In this document: positions 9,800-19,065 of the stretch, in pieces
Numbering within the stretch: position 1 is the first letter of the stretch
Layout of the letters: every line of letters starts with the position of its first letter
NCBI RefSeq assembly: GCF_020141465.1
Contig: NZ_JAHSPD010000001.1
Span: forward strand, 2,772,374-2,836,373
DNA from: Roseovarius carneus
GTDB taxonomy: Bacteria > Pseudomonadota > Alphaproteobacteria > Rhodobacterales > Rhodobacteraceae
DNA: 64,000 nt
Direction of reading: 5' to 3'
Made by a program: the position numbers and the translations under genes
Notes under the pieces: generated by a model
Databases searched by the model: none
Told to the model about the DNA's origin: nothing
The model's input: only the letters and a program-made list of their open reading frames with translations

Positions 9800-9825
9800 G
9801 CAGCGGCCCCTCTGAGGGCCGCTGC
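9800..9825. other. Strong stem-loop downstream of metK
   Basis: A perfect 10-bp inverted repeat, GCAGCGGCCC and GGGCCGCTGC with a 6-nt loop, sits about 50 bp past the metK stop. A second small hairpin (ATGCGCC/GGCGCAT, about 9839-9856) lies between them. No clear U-tract follows on the minus strand, so it may be an attenuating or processing structure rather than a classical terminator. Confidence 0.35.
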
Positions 9826-9874
9826 TTGGCTTTAGAGCATGCGCCGCAGGGCGCATTCCTTTGTGTCAGGGCGA

Positions 9875-11056
9875 TCAGACTTCGCTTTTGAGCTTTTCCA
9901 CCAGATCCGTGCGTTCCCAGCTAAAGCCGCCATCGGCATCTGGCGTCCGGCCAAAGTGGCCATAGGCCGCCGTCCGCTGATAGATGGGGCGGTTCAGCGA
10001 GAGATGCTCGCGGATGCCACGAGGCGTGAGATCCATGGATTTCCCAATGGCTTTCTCGATCGCGGCCGGGGACACGTCATCGGTGCCGTGGCAATCCACA
10101 TAGATCGAGAGCGGTTTGCTCACTCCGATCGCGTAGCTGAGCTGGATTGTGCAACGCTCCGCCATGCCTGCGGCAACTACGTTTTTCGCGAGATAGCGCG
10201 CGGCATAGGCGGCCGAGCGGTCCACTTTCGTCGGGTCTTTACCCGAGAACGCGCCACCGCCATGGGGCGCCGCACCGCCATACGTGTCCACGATGATCTT
10301 GCGCCCCGTGAGGCCTGCATCGCCATCGGGGCCGCCGATCACGAATTTTCCGGTGGGGTTCACGTGCCATTCGGTTTGCGGCGTGATCCAGCCTTCGGGC
10401 AGGACCTCAAGGATGTAGGGCTCGACCATAGCGCGGATATCGGCGGAGGTCAGCGCCTCATCGAGGTGCTGTGTGCTGAGCACGAGCGAGCTGATGCCCA
10501 TCGGAACGCCGTCTTTGTAGATCACCGAAAGCTGGCTTTTTGCGTCCGGGCCAAGCGCGGGCTCGGTGCCATCTTTGCGCACTTCGGCAAGGCGGCGCAG
10601 GATGGCGTGGCTGAACTGAATGGGCGCGGGCATGAGCGCGTCGGTCTCTGTCGTGGCATAGCCGAACATGATGCCTTGATCGCCCGCACCTTCATCCTTG
10701 CCCGAGGCCGCATCGACCCCTTGGGCGATATGCGCGGATTGTTCGTGCAGAAGGTTGGTGATTTCACAGGTTTTCCAGTGGAACTTCTCCTGCTCGTACC
10801 CGATATCCTTGATGCAGGCGCGGGCGATGTCTTCGATCCTGCCCATGTAATCGTGCAGCTTGTCGGGGTCCGAGAGGCCCACCTCGCCGCCGATGATCAC
10901 GCGGTTGGTGGTGGCGAAGGTCTCGGTAGCCACGCGGGCTTCGGGCTCTTCTGCGATAAAAGCGTCAAGGACGGCATCGGAAATGCGGTCGCAGACTTTA
11001 TCCGGGTGCCCCTCCGAAACGGATTCGGAGGTGAGGGTGTAGTTCTGTCGTGCCAT
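9875..11056 (-). CDS. metK: S-adenosylmethionine synthetase
   Basis: Makes SAM from methionine and ATP in the cytoplasm. The 393-residue protein starting [18 protein letters not shown] has the ATP-binding [18 protein letters not shown] near residue 15, [16 protein letters not shown] near 115, and the P-loop-like [16 protein letters not shown] near 260. I chose the ATG at 11056 because it begins the family consensus and follows a GGAG ribosome site that is part of a riboswitch; the longer frame to 11086 would overlap that RNA. Regulation is by the SAM/SAH-type riboswitch immediately upstream. Confidence 0.97.
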   Translation of the reverse strand: MARQNYTLTSESVSEGHPDKVCDRISDAVLDAFIAEEPEARVATETFATTNRVIIGGEVGLSDPDKLHDYMGRIEDIARACIKDIGYEQEKFHWKTCEITNLLHEQSAHIAQGVDAASGKDEGAGDQGIMFGYATTETDALMPAPIQFSHAILRRLAEVRKDGTEPALGPDAKSQLSVIYKDGVPMGISSLVLSTQHLDEALTSADIRAMVEPYILEVLPEGWITPQTEWHVNPTGKFVIGGPDGDAGLTGRKIIVDTYGGAAPHGGGAFSGKDPTKVDRSAAYAARYLAKNVVAAGMAERCTIQLSYAIGVSKPLSIYVDCHGTDDVSPAAIEKAIGKSMDLTPRGIREHLSLNRPIYQRTAAYGHFGRTPDADGGFSWERTDLVEKLKSEV

Positions 11057-11060
11057 GAAA

Positions 11061-11107
11061 ACGCTCCATTGGATTGAATCCGCCACGCCAGGAAGCCGTT
11101 GCGACGG
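11061..11107 (-). promoter_or_regulatory. SAM/SAH riboswitch upstream of metK
   Basis: On the minus strand the leader reads CGTCGCAACGGCTTCCTGGC, then GTGGCGGATTCAATCCAATG and GAGCG before the metK start. The CAACGGCTTCCTGGCGTG core and the TGGAGCG tail match the small SAM/SAH riboswitch class known in front of metK in Rhodobacterales. The stem CGTCGC/GTGGCG pairs with wobbles, and the downstream GGAG is the ribosome-binding site, so ligand binding should hide it and lower translation. Recognition is by recalled consensus, not by a covariance search. Confidence 0.85.
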
Positions 11108-11148
11108 TTGCGCATGGAGGTATCGGCAGGGGCCGGGCGCGTCAATCG

Positions 11149-12669
11149 TTAAAGCGCGGACCCTTTGCCACGGGCCCTGTGACGCAGGCTGAGGCCAAGG
11201 CCGAGCGCCAAGAGCAGCAACACCAAAGGACCGTCACCCATACGGGCATAGAGCGTAGGCCGCGCAGGTGGCGGCAGGCTTGCGTCGATCCAGCCCGCCT
11301 CGCCCAGCCCGATCTGCGCCGTGATCTGCCCTGCGGCATCAATCATGGCCGAGACGCCGGTATTAGCCACGCGGATCATCGGCAGGCCTTGTTCGGCGCT
11401 GCGCAGGCGGGCCTGTGCGAGGTGTTGATAGGGGCCGGAGGCCTGCCCGAACCATGCGTCATTGGTGATCAGCAGCAAGAAATCCGCCCGTGCGGGCGCG
11501 CCGCGCAGATCGCGGGCAAAAACCCCTTCATAGCAGATGAGCGGAAGCGCCGTGCCAATCCCCGGCACCTCGATCACCTGCGGGCCGGGACCGGACGAGT
11601 AGCCATGGCCCGCCCGCGCCGCGAGGCCCGAGATACCAAAACGCCCCAGCCAATCGCCGAAGGGGATATACTCGCCAAAGGGAACAAGGTGATGTTTGTC
11701 ATAAAGGGCTGCCAGATCCCCCTGCCCGTCCAACAAGATCATGGAATTGTAGAGCCGCAGCCCATCAAGCCGCTGAATGCCCAGAACCACAGGCGCGCCG
11801 CGCGCCGCGTCCTGCACAGACCCCAAGGCCCCCGCCGCCTGATTGAGCAGGCTCGGCACGGATGTCTCGGGCCAGACGATCAGATCGGGGGGCGCGTCTG
11901 CGGCGGTATAGTCAAGCTGGCGCGTGAAAAATGTGCGGATATGGTCCGGGTCCCATTTTTGATCCTGCGGCGCGTTGGGTTGCACAAGGCGCACGACGGC
12001 TGCGTCCTGCGGCATCTCCGGCGCGCGGGTGAGCATTGGCCCAACCACCAGCGCGCCAGCAAGGGTCACAAGGCCCAGCGCACCGGGAATGCGCCGCGCA
12101 TCCAGCACATGCCATGCCGCCACAGCCCCAATGAGCGTCGCGCCCGACAGCAACAGCGCCCCCCCAAGCGAGGCCCAGCCCAAAAGGCCGGTGTCGATCC
12201 AGATATGGCCCACCTGCGCCCAGGGAAAGCCGGTGAAGATCCAGCCGCGCAAGGCCTCGGTCAGCACGCCTGCTGTGATCCACGCAAGAGCGCCACCGCC
12301 GATGCCCCGCGCCCAGGCCCAGCCGATGGCCCAGAAAAGCCCCATGCCAACGCCCATAAGCATCAGCGCAAAAGGCGCCATCCAGCCATGGCGCGCCACA
12401 TCGACGAGAAACGGCTCAATGATCCAGTTGAGCGAGACCAAGAAGTATCCCGTGCCCGCGGCCCAGCCGGCCCAAAGCCCTTGGCGCAGCGTGCGCGTGA
12501 TCCGGAAGATCCCGTAAAGGGCTGCAAGCGCGATGATGCTTACCGGCCAGAGGCCCCAAGGTGCCTGCCCCAGTGCCGCCGCAGCCCCAAGTCCCACAGC
12601 AATCGCCAAACGCGCCTTCGGGCCAAGCCGCGCGAGGCGCGTCTCCAGCAGGCCTGCTGCCATCATCAT
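11149..12669 (-). CDS. lnt: Apolipoprotein N-acyltransferase
   Basis: Inner-membrane enzyme (about 506 residues) that adds the third acyl chain to lipoproteins. N-terminal membrane helices (about residues 15-205) precede a nitrilase-like domain with the catalytic triad visible: Glu in [12 protein letters not shown], Lys in [13 protein letters not shown] and Cys in [11 protein letters not shown]-terminal membrane helix ([14 protein letters not shown]) ends the protein. Of the three consecutive ATGs I take the first (12669), which starts 13 bp after the corC stop. The longer frame to 12732 overlaps corC and lacks family support. This gene is downstream of corC, as in many alphaproteobacteria. 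Confidence 0.93.
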   Translation of the reverse strand: MMMAAGLLETRLARLGPKARLAIAVGLGAAAALGQAPWGLWPVSIIALAALYGIFRITRTLRQGLWAGWAAGTGYFLVSLNWIIEPFLVDVARHGWMAPFALMLMGVGMGLFWAIGWAWARGIGGGALAWITAGVLTEALRGWIFTGFPWAQVGHIWIDTGLLGWASLGGALLLSGATLIGAVAAWHVLDARRIPGALGLVTLAGALVVGPMLTRAPEMPQDAAVVRLVQPNAPQDQKWDPDHIRTFFTRQLDYTAADAPPDLIVWPETSVPSLLNQAAGALGSVQDAARGAPVVLGIQRLDGLRLYNSMILLDGQGDLAALYDKHHLVPFGEYIPFGDWLGRFGISGLAARAGHGYSSGPGPQVIEVPGIGTALPLICYEGVFARDLRGAPARADFLLLITNDAWFGQASGPYQHLAQARLRSAEQGLPMIRVANTGVSAMIDAAGQITAQIGLGEAGWIDASLPPPARPTLYARMGDGPLVLLLLALGLGLSLRHRARGKGSAL

Positions 12670-12682
12670 GCGTTGTGACCTC

Positions 12683-13681
12683 TCACGAAGTTTTGGTCTG
12701 AGGGGCCATGCCCTGCGGGGTGGCGGGCTCAATTTTAGCCTCGGGTTTTACCTCGGCAGTGGTTTGCGCCGCATCCGCCCCCGGTGTTGGTTGCACGACC
12801 AGTTTTGACGCGCTCGGCAAGCGCACGCGCAGCCGCTTGACCCGGCGCGGGTCAGCCTCCAGCACTTCTATCACTGTGCCACTTGGATGCTCGATCAACT
12901 CGCCACGCACGGGCACACGGCCCAACATCATGAACACAAGACCACCCAAAGTTTCGATCTCTTCCTCGTCCACCGCATCCATATCGGTGAGCGAATGACC
13001 GATCTCAGCCTCAAAATCACTCAGCGGTGTCTTGGCCAGTGCAATGTAACAGCCGGGCTTTTCCTCGGTCCATGCGGTGGCCTCATCAACGTCATGCTCG
13101 TCCTCGATCTCGCCCACGACCTGCTCGATAAGATCCTCAATCGTGACAAGCCCGTCTACCCCGCCATACTCGTCAATCACCAACGCCATATGCCGCCGCT
13201 CGCTTTGCATCTTTTGCAAGAGCACCCCGATGGTCATTGAGGGCGGCACATAAAGAAGCTGCCGCAGCATGTCTTTAAGATTAAAATCGCACTCACCGGC
13301 GTTAAACCCGTGGCGCAGAGCAAAATCCTTGAGATGCGCAAAACCCACAGGCGTGTCCAGCGTGCCCTCGTAGATCGGCACGCGGGTGAGGCCCGTCTCG
13401 CGAAAGAGGCTGACCAGATCGTCCTTGGTTATGTCTGCTGGGGCCGAGACGATCTCGGCTTTGGGGATGGCTACATCCTCCACATCCATGTTGCGCAGGT
13501 TGAGAAGGCCGTGCCCTGCGCCTGTGCCGTTTCTCGTGGCCTCCGCGTCTGCGTCATCCGCTGAGGTGTCCGTGCTGAACGCCCCCATGATACGGCGGAA
13601 AAATCCGCCCTCGGTGCTTGCCTCTGTATCCGTCTGCGCGCCCTGCGCTGCGTTAGAGGAGCCGTCGTTGCTGTCGCCCAT
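12683..13681 (-). CDS. corC: CorC/HlyC-type CBS-domain protein
   Basis: Predicted regulator of Mg/Co efflux or membrane transporter partner, 332 residues from ATG 13681 (MGDSNDGSS...). The N-terminal 60 residues are acidic and low-complexity. A CBS pair follows (about 80-215), with VPIYEGTLDTPVGFAHLKD in the first CBS and MALVIDEYGGVDGLVTIEDL in the second. Next is the transporter-associated C-terminal domain with EEIETLGGLVFMMLGRVPVRGE. It sits between ybeY and lnt, the standard arrangement. The terminal Pro/Ala/Glu tail is not part of any domain I recognise. Confidence 0.9.
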   Translation of the reverse strand: MGDSNDGSSNAAQGAQTDTEASTEGGFFRRIMGAFSTDTSADDADAEATRNGTGAGHGLLNLRNMDVEDVAIPKAEIVSAPADITKDDLVSLFRETGLTRVPIYEGTLDTPVGFAHLKDFALRHGFNAGECDFNLKDMLRQLLYVPPSMTIGVLLQKMQSERRHMALVIDEYGGVDGLVTIEDLIEQVVGEIEDEHDVDEATAWTEEKPGCYIALAKTPLSDFEAEIGHSLTDMDAVDEEEIETLGGLVFMMLGRVPVRGELIEHPSGTVIEVLEADPRRVKRLRVRLPSASKLVVQPTPGADAAQTTAEVKPEAKIEPATPQGMAPQTKTS

Positions 13682-13718
13682 TGTGTCCTGTTCCAAAACG
13701 AGGCCATGCCCCTTTACG

Positions 13719-14222
13719 TCAATATGGGCTGGCAATACCCAGTTTGCCAAGTATTTGCACCTCTGTTGTTTCCATCAACGTGGCATCTTCGTCACGGATA
13801 TGGTCATAGCCCAGAAGATGCAGCACGCCGTGGACCATCAGATGGGTCGTGTGATCGGCAAGGCTCTTGCCTTGTGCGAGGGCCTCAGCGGCGCAGGTAT
13901 CATAGGAAATAGCGATATCCCCAAGCTCTGCGTCCATGTCAGAGGGGGGGGTGGGCGTCGCGCCGGGGGCCGGGGCCGCGCGCTCCTCGCTGGGCCAGCT
14001 CAGCACATTGGTGGCTTGCGATTTGTCCCGAAAATCCGCGTTGAGCCCGGAAATCCGCGTATCATCACAGCCCAGAACGGCAATCTCAAAGGCGCTTGGG
14101 TCAATATCCAGATGGCGCAACGTCGCCTCCGCCGCGCGCGCCGAGATCGCCGTCAGACCCGCGGCCTCCCAGCGTGCGTCGTCGATCACCACATCCGTCA
14201 GGGCCCTGTCAGGATCAGCCAT
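13719..14222 (-). CDS. ybeY: Endoribonuclease YbeY (rRNA maturation factor)
   Basis: Zinc-dependent endoribonuclease (167 residues) involved in 16S rRNA 3' maturation and ribosome quality control. The signature HGVLHLLGYDH with its three zinc-binding His lies near residue 130, preceded by the TNVLSWPSEE strand. A Pro/Ala/Gly-rich insertion (APAPGATPTPPSD) after that strand is typical of alphaproteobacterial versions. The ATG at 14222 overlaps the end of phoH by 8 bp, so the pair is translated together. Confidence 0.93.
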   Translation of the reverse strand: MADPDRALTDVVIDDARWEAAGLTAISARAAEATLRHLDIDPSAFEIAVLGCDDTRISGLNADFRDKSQATNVLSWPSEERAAPAPGATPTPPSDMDAELGDIAISYDTCAAEALAQGKSLADHTTHLMVHGVLHLLGYDHIRDEDATLMETTEVQILGKLGIASPY

Positions 14223-15237
14223 CGGCCTCATACGCCTCGATGATCGCGGCCACCAGCGGGTGGCGCACAACGTCCTTGGAGGTGAAGTAATTGAAGCTGA
14301 TCTTCGGGATGGTGCTGAGAAGTCGCTCGGCATCTGCCAGCCCCGACGGCACACCGCGCGGCAAATCAATCTGCGTGCGGTCGCCCGTGATCACCATGCG
14401 AGAGCCTTCGCCAAGGCGCGTGAGGAACATCTTCATCTGCATCGACGTGGCGTTTTGCGCCTCGTCCAGCACCACAAACGCATTGGCCAGCGTCCGTCCG
14501 CGCATGAAGGCGAGCGGTGCAATCTCGATCTTCTTATCCTCGATCAGCTTGGCCATCTGCTTGCCGGGCAGAAAATCATTCAGCGCATCGTAAAGCGGCT
14601 GCATGTAGGGATCGACCTTGTCCTTCATGTCACCGGGCAGATAGCCAAGCTTCTCGCCCGCCTCCACCGCCGGGCGGCTGAGGATGATACGGTCCACATG
14701 CCCTTCAATAAACATCGACACGCCCACAGCCACCGCAAGATAGGTCTTGCCCGTGCCCGCCGGACCAATGCCAAAGGCCAACTCATTGGCAAAAAGCGCT
14801 CGGACATAGGCTTTTTGTGCATCCGTGCGTGGCTCCACCAGCTTTTTGCGGGTCTTAATCTCGACCCGACCGCCCTTGAAAAGCTCCATCTGATCGCCCG
14901 TGCGCACGCCTTTGGTCATGGCGGCCCCCACCTCTGCACCGCCCATGCGCAATTCGCGGTCGATATCGCCATGCTCAACGCCGCGGCCCGCCTCAAGCCG
15001 GTCATAGAGCGCCTGGAGTACGCCAGAGGCCTCAGCGACCTGCGCCGCCTCGCCGTGGATGGCCAGTTGATTGCCACGGCGCAGAATCTGCACACCAAGG
15101 ATCTGCTCGATCTCGGCGAGGTTTTTGTCATGCTCACCGCAGAGGTCGATCAGCAGAAAGTTGTCAGGAAATTCAATCACATCCTTATGCAGGGCGGATG
15201 GATCGGCGGCGGCGGTGGGCAGCTCTGTGGGGGGCAA
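14215..15237 (-). CDS. phoH: PhoH-like ATPase
   Basis: Cytoplasmic P-loop ATPase of 340 residues. Walker A GPAGTGKTYLAVAVG lies near residue 148, Walker B VVLDEAQNAT near 245, and the GDRTQIDLP motif follows. The N-terminal KH-like segment (about 20-100) is typical of the chromosomal PhoH-like group next to ybeY. Its exact biochemical role is unsettled in the family; ATP-dependent RNA helicase or ribosome-linked activity has been proposed. It heads the phoH-ybeY-corC-lnt gene run. Confidence 0.93.
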   Translation of the reverse strand: MPPTELPTAAADPSALHKDVIEFPDNFLLIDLCGEHDKNLAEIEQILGVQILRRGNQLAIHGEAAQVAEASGVLQALYDRLEAGRGVEHGDIDRELRMGGAEVGAAMTKGVRTGDQMELFKGGRVEIKTRKKLVEPRTDAQKAYVRALFANELAFGIGPAGTGKTYLAVAVGVSMFIEGHVDRIILSRPAVEAGEKLGYLPGDMKDKVDPYMQPLYDALNDFLPGKQMAKLIEDKKIEIAPLAFMRGRTLANAFVVLDEAQNATSMQMKMFLTRLGEGSRMVITGDRTQIDLPRGVPSGLADAERLLSTIPKISFNYFTSKDVVRHPLVAAIIEAYEADG

Positions 15238-15344
15238 ACAGATCTCCGTTGCATTGGCGCGCGGATGCGCGGGTCAGGATGGATGGTGCCAAGCGCGCAC
15301 GGAAGGTGCAAGCATCATAAAGCGCCACGTGGCCCCAGAGTGTG

Positions 15345-15372
15345 AAAACCCGCAAGCGCGCGGCCTGCGGGT
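15345..15372 (-). terminator. Rho-independent terminator after the lipoprotein gene
   Basis: On the minus strand ACCCGCA and TGCGGGT form a 7-bp stem enclosing a GC-rich loop, followed directly by TTTTC. It lies 30 nt after the stop of the small lipoprotein gene and before phoH, so it would end the miaB-side transcript. Confidence 0.65.
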
Positions 15373-15402
15373 CTGTCTTTTGTGCACGGGTCGCGCAAAT
15401 AT

Positions 15403-15705
15403 TTAGATCGGGTCCGACACGACAGACCCACGCTTGAACGCGCCTGTGGCAGTGTTCGGTGGCGCTGTGCCCGAGCAGACGGGCTTGCCGTATTTGTCGA
15501 GCCGCTGCGAGAGGTAGCCCTCGATCCCGTCATCAATGATCCAATGATCGCACCCGTTGGGGTCAATCCAGATCCCGGCCTTAAGCTGGCTCAGGTGCTT
15601 GGAGTCAAAACCGCGATCTACGGTTTTGTTCTGTTTAGAGCCAGCGGCGCAGCCTGACACGGCCAGAGCGGCGCACAGGGCAACCGAAAGTTTAACGAGT
15701 TTCAT
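15403..15705 (-). CDS. Small lipoprotein with a DP-GC-HW domain
   Basis: 100-residue predicted lipoprotein: signal peptide with lipobox V-S-G-C (Cys19). It then has a compact domain containing IWIDPNGCDHWIIDDG, EGYLSQRLDKYGKPVC and a polar tail. The same domain, with closely matching positions, forms the N-terminal half of the OmpA-family protein encoded 12 bp upstream, so the two genes are probably an operon and share an evolutionary origin. Two conserved Cys (in NGC and PVC) could form a disulphide. I know no assigned function. Confidence 0.75.
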   Translation of the reverse strand: MKLVKLSVALCAALAVSGCAAGSKQNKTVDRGFDSKHLSQLKAGIWIDPNGCDHWIIDDGIEGYLSQRLDKYGKPVCSGTAPPNTATGAFKRGSVVSDPI

Positions 15706-15716
15706 AAAACGCCCCC

Positions 15717-16304
15717 CTAGCGAATACAGATGATTTCAACACGGCGGTTCTTAGCCATCCCGGCATGTGTGTTGTTGGACGCTTTCGGCAGCCGCTCGCC
15801 ATAGCCGCGAATATCCGCGATACGCGCCCCGGTGCTGGCCGCGACACGGGCCACGGAATTGGCGCGGCGCAGGGACAGGTCCATGTTGTAGGCGTCCGAT
15901 GCGCGACTGTCGGTGTGACCCGTAATAATGTAGGACACGGCCCCAGTCTGGCGGAAGAAATTCGCCAACTGCTGCTGACCCGCGCTGGTAATGCGCGCGC
16001 TGTCGGTGTGGAAATACTGATCCGAGTTCATGACACCACAAACATTGCCCCGGCGGCAGACCGGAATGCCCTGGCGGCTGACATGGGGGGTCATATAGCC
16101 CTCCCAGCCGTCATCCATGACCCAATGCTCACACCCATCCGGATCAACCCAGATTGTCGGTGTATAATTTTCGCCCACTACCGTCGTTTGCTGAGCGGTG
16201 GCAGCGCTCCCGGCAAACATGAATACCGCGCCAAACGCAGCAGCGGCGACACCGCCCCAAACCTTGCGCGCCGACGTGAGAAATCCCTCAGTCACAGCTC
16301 TCAT
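15717..16304 (-). CDS. OmpA-family peptidoglycan-binding protein
   Basis: 195-residue exported protein. After a signal peptide (cleavage near ATA-QQ, about residue 37) comes the IWVDPDGCEHWVMDDG domain shared with the neighbouring lipoprotein. The OmpA C-terminal domain spans about residues 95-195, with ITGHTDSRASDAYNMDLSLRR and the peptidoglycan-binding NRRVEI signature. It probably anchors the outer membrane or a surface complex to the cell wall. The shared domain pairing with a lipoprotein suggests that they act together. The first 20 residues, before the hydrophobic core, are longer than usual, so the true start could be further in. Confidence 0.85.
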   Translation of the reverse strand: MRAVTEGFLTSARKVWGGVAAAAFGAVFMFAGSAATAQQTTVVGENYTPTIWVDPDGCEHWVMDDGWEGYMTPHVSRQGIPVCRRGNVCGVMNSDQYFHTDSARITSAGQQQLANFFRQTGAVSYIITGHTDSRASDAYNMDLSLRRANSVARVAASTGARIADIRGYGERLPKASNNTHAGMAKNRRVEIICIR

Positions 16305-16533
16305 CCTTTTTTCTGTTCCCCCAAGGGCACACGCTGTTTACGCACTGTGCCCAGACACTAGATAACCAGTTAATCTTACCAGACTTACCTAGGGTGTGAA
16401 GCATAAATAAGGCCCAAAGACAGGGGTCAAACCCCATCTATCGCGGCACGCGGAGCGCTAGACACAAAATGAAGGCGCACAGGGACGTGTGCCGAGCCAG
16501 GGGCGAATCGGCCTAGCTGCGCGTGATGACCTT

Positions 16534-17856
16534 TCAGATCAGATCACCCGCAAGTGAATTGGTCTGGCTTTGCATGATCCGGACACGGGCCAGATCCCCC
16601 GCCTTGAGGCTGGGGGCTGTCACGTGAACTGCGTGCAGATACTCGGACTTGCCGGTCATCTGGCCGTCCATCCGTCCGGGCTTTTCAAACAAAACGCTCA
16701 CTTCGCGGCCCACCATCGCGTCCTGAATCTCGCGCTGATGCTGTGTGATCAGCGCCTGAAGCCGGGACAGCCGGTCGCTGGCGGCGTCCGCATCTACCTG
16801 CGCGCGGTCTGCGGCGGGTGTGCCGGGGCGGGTGGAGTATTTGAATGAGTAGGCATAGCCATAGCGCACCTCCTCCACGAGGCGCAGAGTGTCTTGGAAA
16901 TCCGCCTCGGTCTCTTCTGGAAAGCCCACGATGAAATCACCCGAGAGCACGATATCAGGGCGCGCGGCGCGGATACGCTCGATCACACGCAGATAGCTTT
17001 CGGCGGTGTGTTTGCGGTTCATCCGTTTCAGAATACGGTCGCTGCCCGATTGCACAGGCAGATGCAGATAGGGCATCAGCTTGGCACAGCTTCCATGGGC
17101 ATCGATCAGGTCGTCGCTCATGTCATTGGGGTGGGATGTGGTGAAGCGGATACGCTCCAGCCCGTCCACGTCATTCAGCGCCCAGATGAGCTTGGCCAGC
17201 GTCCAGTCGGCCCCATCGGGCCCCGCGCCGTGATAGGCGTTGACGTTCTGGCCCAAGAGGGTGATCTCGCGCACGCCGCGCTCCACCAGCCCTTTGGCCT
17301 CGTCCACGATGCGCTGCACCGGGCGGCTGACTTCGGCCCCACGGGTATAGGGCACCACGCAAAAGGCGCAGAACTTGTCACACCCCTCCTGCACGGTCAA
17401 AAACGCCGTGGGGCCACGCATGGCCTTGGGCCGCGCTTTCAGCCTCTCAAACTTGTCTTCTTCCGGGAAATCCGTGTCGAGCGCCTTGGCCCCGCCCCCG
17501 GCGCGGGACTCCATCTCGGGCAGGCGGTGATAGCTTTGCGGGCCCACGACCAGATCGACCATAGGCTGACGGCGGATGATCTCCGCGCCCTCGGCCTGCG
17601 CCACACAGCCCGCCACGCCAATCTTGAGGTCAGGATTGGCCTCTTTATGCACCCGCATCCGCCCCAGCTCGGAATATATCTTCTCCGCCGCCTTCTCACG
17701 GATGTGGCAGGTGTTCAGCAGGATCATATCCGCGCCCTCGGGGCTGGAGATTTCCTCGTAGCCCGCGCCGCCCAAAGCTTCCGCCATACGCTCAGAGTCG
17801 TAGACGTTCATTTGACATCCATAAGTCTTGATGTAGAGCTTTTTCGCGCCTGCCAT
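16534..17856 (-). CDS. miaB: tRNA-2-methylthio-N6-dimethylallyladenosine synthase
   Basis: Radical-SAM methylthiotransferase (440 residues) that modifies A37 of tRNAs reading UNN codons. Three N-terminal cluster Cys are seen in [18 protein letters not shown] and [11 protein letters not shown]. The radical-SAM motif CDKFCAFC lies near residue 158, and a C-terminal TRAM domain ends with [16 protein letters not shown]-like residues. The protein is full length. It lies upstream of the OmpA and lipoprotein genes, with 229 bp in between that hold no gene, and is divergent from the next plus-strand gene. Confidence 0.97.
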   Translation of the reverse strand: MAGAKKLYIKTYGCQMNVYDSERMAEALGGAGYEEISSPEGADMILLNTCHIREKAAEKIYSELGRMRVHKEANPDLKIGVAGCVAQAEGAEIIRRQPMVDLVVGPQSYHRLPEMESRAGGGAKALDTDFPEEDKFERLKARPKAMRGPTAFLTVQEGCDKFCAFCVVPYTRGAEVSRPVQRIVDEAKGLVERGVREITLLGQNVNAYHGAGPDGADWTLAKLIWALNDVDGLERIRFTTSHPNDMSDDLIDAHGSCAKLMPYLHLPVQSGSDRILKRMNRKHTAESYLRVIERIRAARPDIVLSGDFIVGFPEETEADFQDTLRLVEEVRYGYAYSFKYSTRPGTPAADRAQVDADAASDRLSRLQALITQHQREIQDAMVGREVSVLFEKPGRMDGQMTGKSEYLHAVHVTAPSLKAGDLARVRIMQSQTNSLAGDLI

Positions 17857-17968
17857 GGACCTGCCTCGGATGGTGTGGAACTCGGGGCTTGCCTATACCA
17901 CAAGGGCCGCGTCTTGCAATGCGCGGCGAATTGGCCAAACTGGCGCGAAAACCCAAATGAGGGCAGGA

Positions 17969-18838
17969 ATGCAGTATAGCAGTCTCGACGATTTTCTGGC
18001 CCGTGGGCAGGCGCATCTTGCCAAAGGGCCGATTGGCCTCGTCTTTGCCGAGGATCAGGTGGAGCTGGGCAGCACCCTGCGCCACCATCTTGATGCGGGG
18101 TTCAAATCGCTCGTGATCTTCGCGCCCGATGACTTCAAGCTGCCTGCGGACGTGGGCGAACGCGTGGTCCGCGTCCGATATGACGTAACGGGCGGCGACA
18201 GCTACATCGCGGCGGTGAACGCGGTGATCAAGGCCGCGGCTGGTCAATGGCTCTATTATTGCTTCAACGCCGAATATCTTTTTTATCCCTTCATCGAAAC
18301 GCGCAGCGTGGGCGAGATGCTGACCTATCACGCGGAAGAGCGGCGCGATGCCATGCTCAGCTACGTGGTGGACCTTTATGCGGGCGATCTGGATGCGCAT
18401 CCCAATGCGGTGCATCTGGAAGACGCGCATATGGACAAATCGGGCTATTACGCCCTCGCCCGCGCCGATCCGGCCAACCACAACCACCCCAAGGAGCGGC
18501 AGCTTGATTTCTTCGGCGGCCTGCGCTGGCGCTATGAGGAGCATATTCCCGCCGCGCGCCGCAAGATCGACCGGATTTCGCTTTTTCGCTGCAAGGACGG
18601 GCTGGAGCTGCGCGCGGATCACACATTCAATGATGAAGAATACAACACCTATGCCTGCCCGTGGCACAACAACCTGACCTCGGCCGTGGTGTCGTTCCGC
18701 ACCGCCAAGGCGCTGAAAAGCAACCCCGGCTCGATGTTCGATATCCACACATTCAAATGGCACAACTCGACGCAGTTCGAATGGCATTCACGGCAATTAC
18801 TGGACCTTGGCCTGATGGAACCGGGGCAGTGGTTTTAG
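17969..18838 (+). CDS. Conserved Rhodobacterales glycosyltransferase-2-like protein
   Basis: 289-residue soluble protein, known in Rhodobacterales next to miaB and usually labelled glycosyltransferase family 2. I see no signal peptide or membrane helix. Conserved stretches include GQWLYYCFNAEYLFYPF, EERRDAMLSYVVDLYAGDL, ERQLDFFGGLRWRYEEH and a C-terminal HNSTQFEWHSRQLLDLGLM. I chose ATG 17969 because GAGGGCAGGA precedes it; an in-frame ATG at 17957 is possible. It is divergent from miaB. Substrate and reaction are unknown, and the canonical GT2 DxD is not obvious. Confidence 0.75.
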   Translation: MQYSSLDDFLARGQAHLAKGPIGLVFAEDQVELGSTLRHHLDAGFKSLVIFAPDDFKLPADVGERVVRVRYDVTGGDSYIAAVNAVIKAAAGQWLYYCFNAEYLFYPFIETRSVGEMLTYHAEERRDAMLSYVVDLYAGDLDAHPNAVHLEDAHMDKSGYYALARADPANHNHPKERQLDFFGGLRWRYEEHIPAARRKIDRISLFRCKDGLELRADHTFNDEEYNTYACPWHNNLTSAVVSFRTAKALKSNPGSMFDIHTFKWHNSTQFEWHSRQLLDLGLMEPGQWF

Positions 18839-19065
18839 AAGGGTGCGGGCGCGGGTTTTTGTCGGGGGAGGTTGCTCTGTGCGATGGCGTGGGGTTTTAG
18901 GTTGGGATTGGGTCGGTGGTGGTCTGCTTTGAGGACGAAGCTTCCTTTCAGTGTAACGTGACCCAAGTCCGCTTTAGGGAGGGTGTTCAACTGGTTGACA
19001 CAAATCCATTACGTGGAGCGCGTACCGTGGACAATGACTGAATCCACCTTACCGAGAGGAACCTT

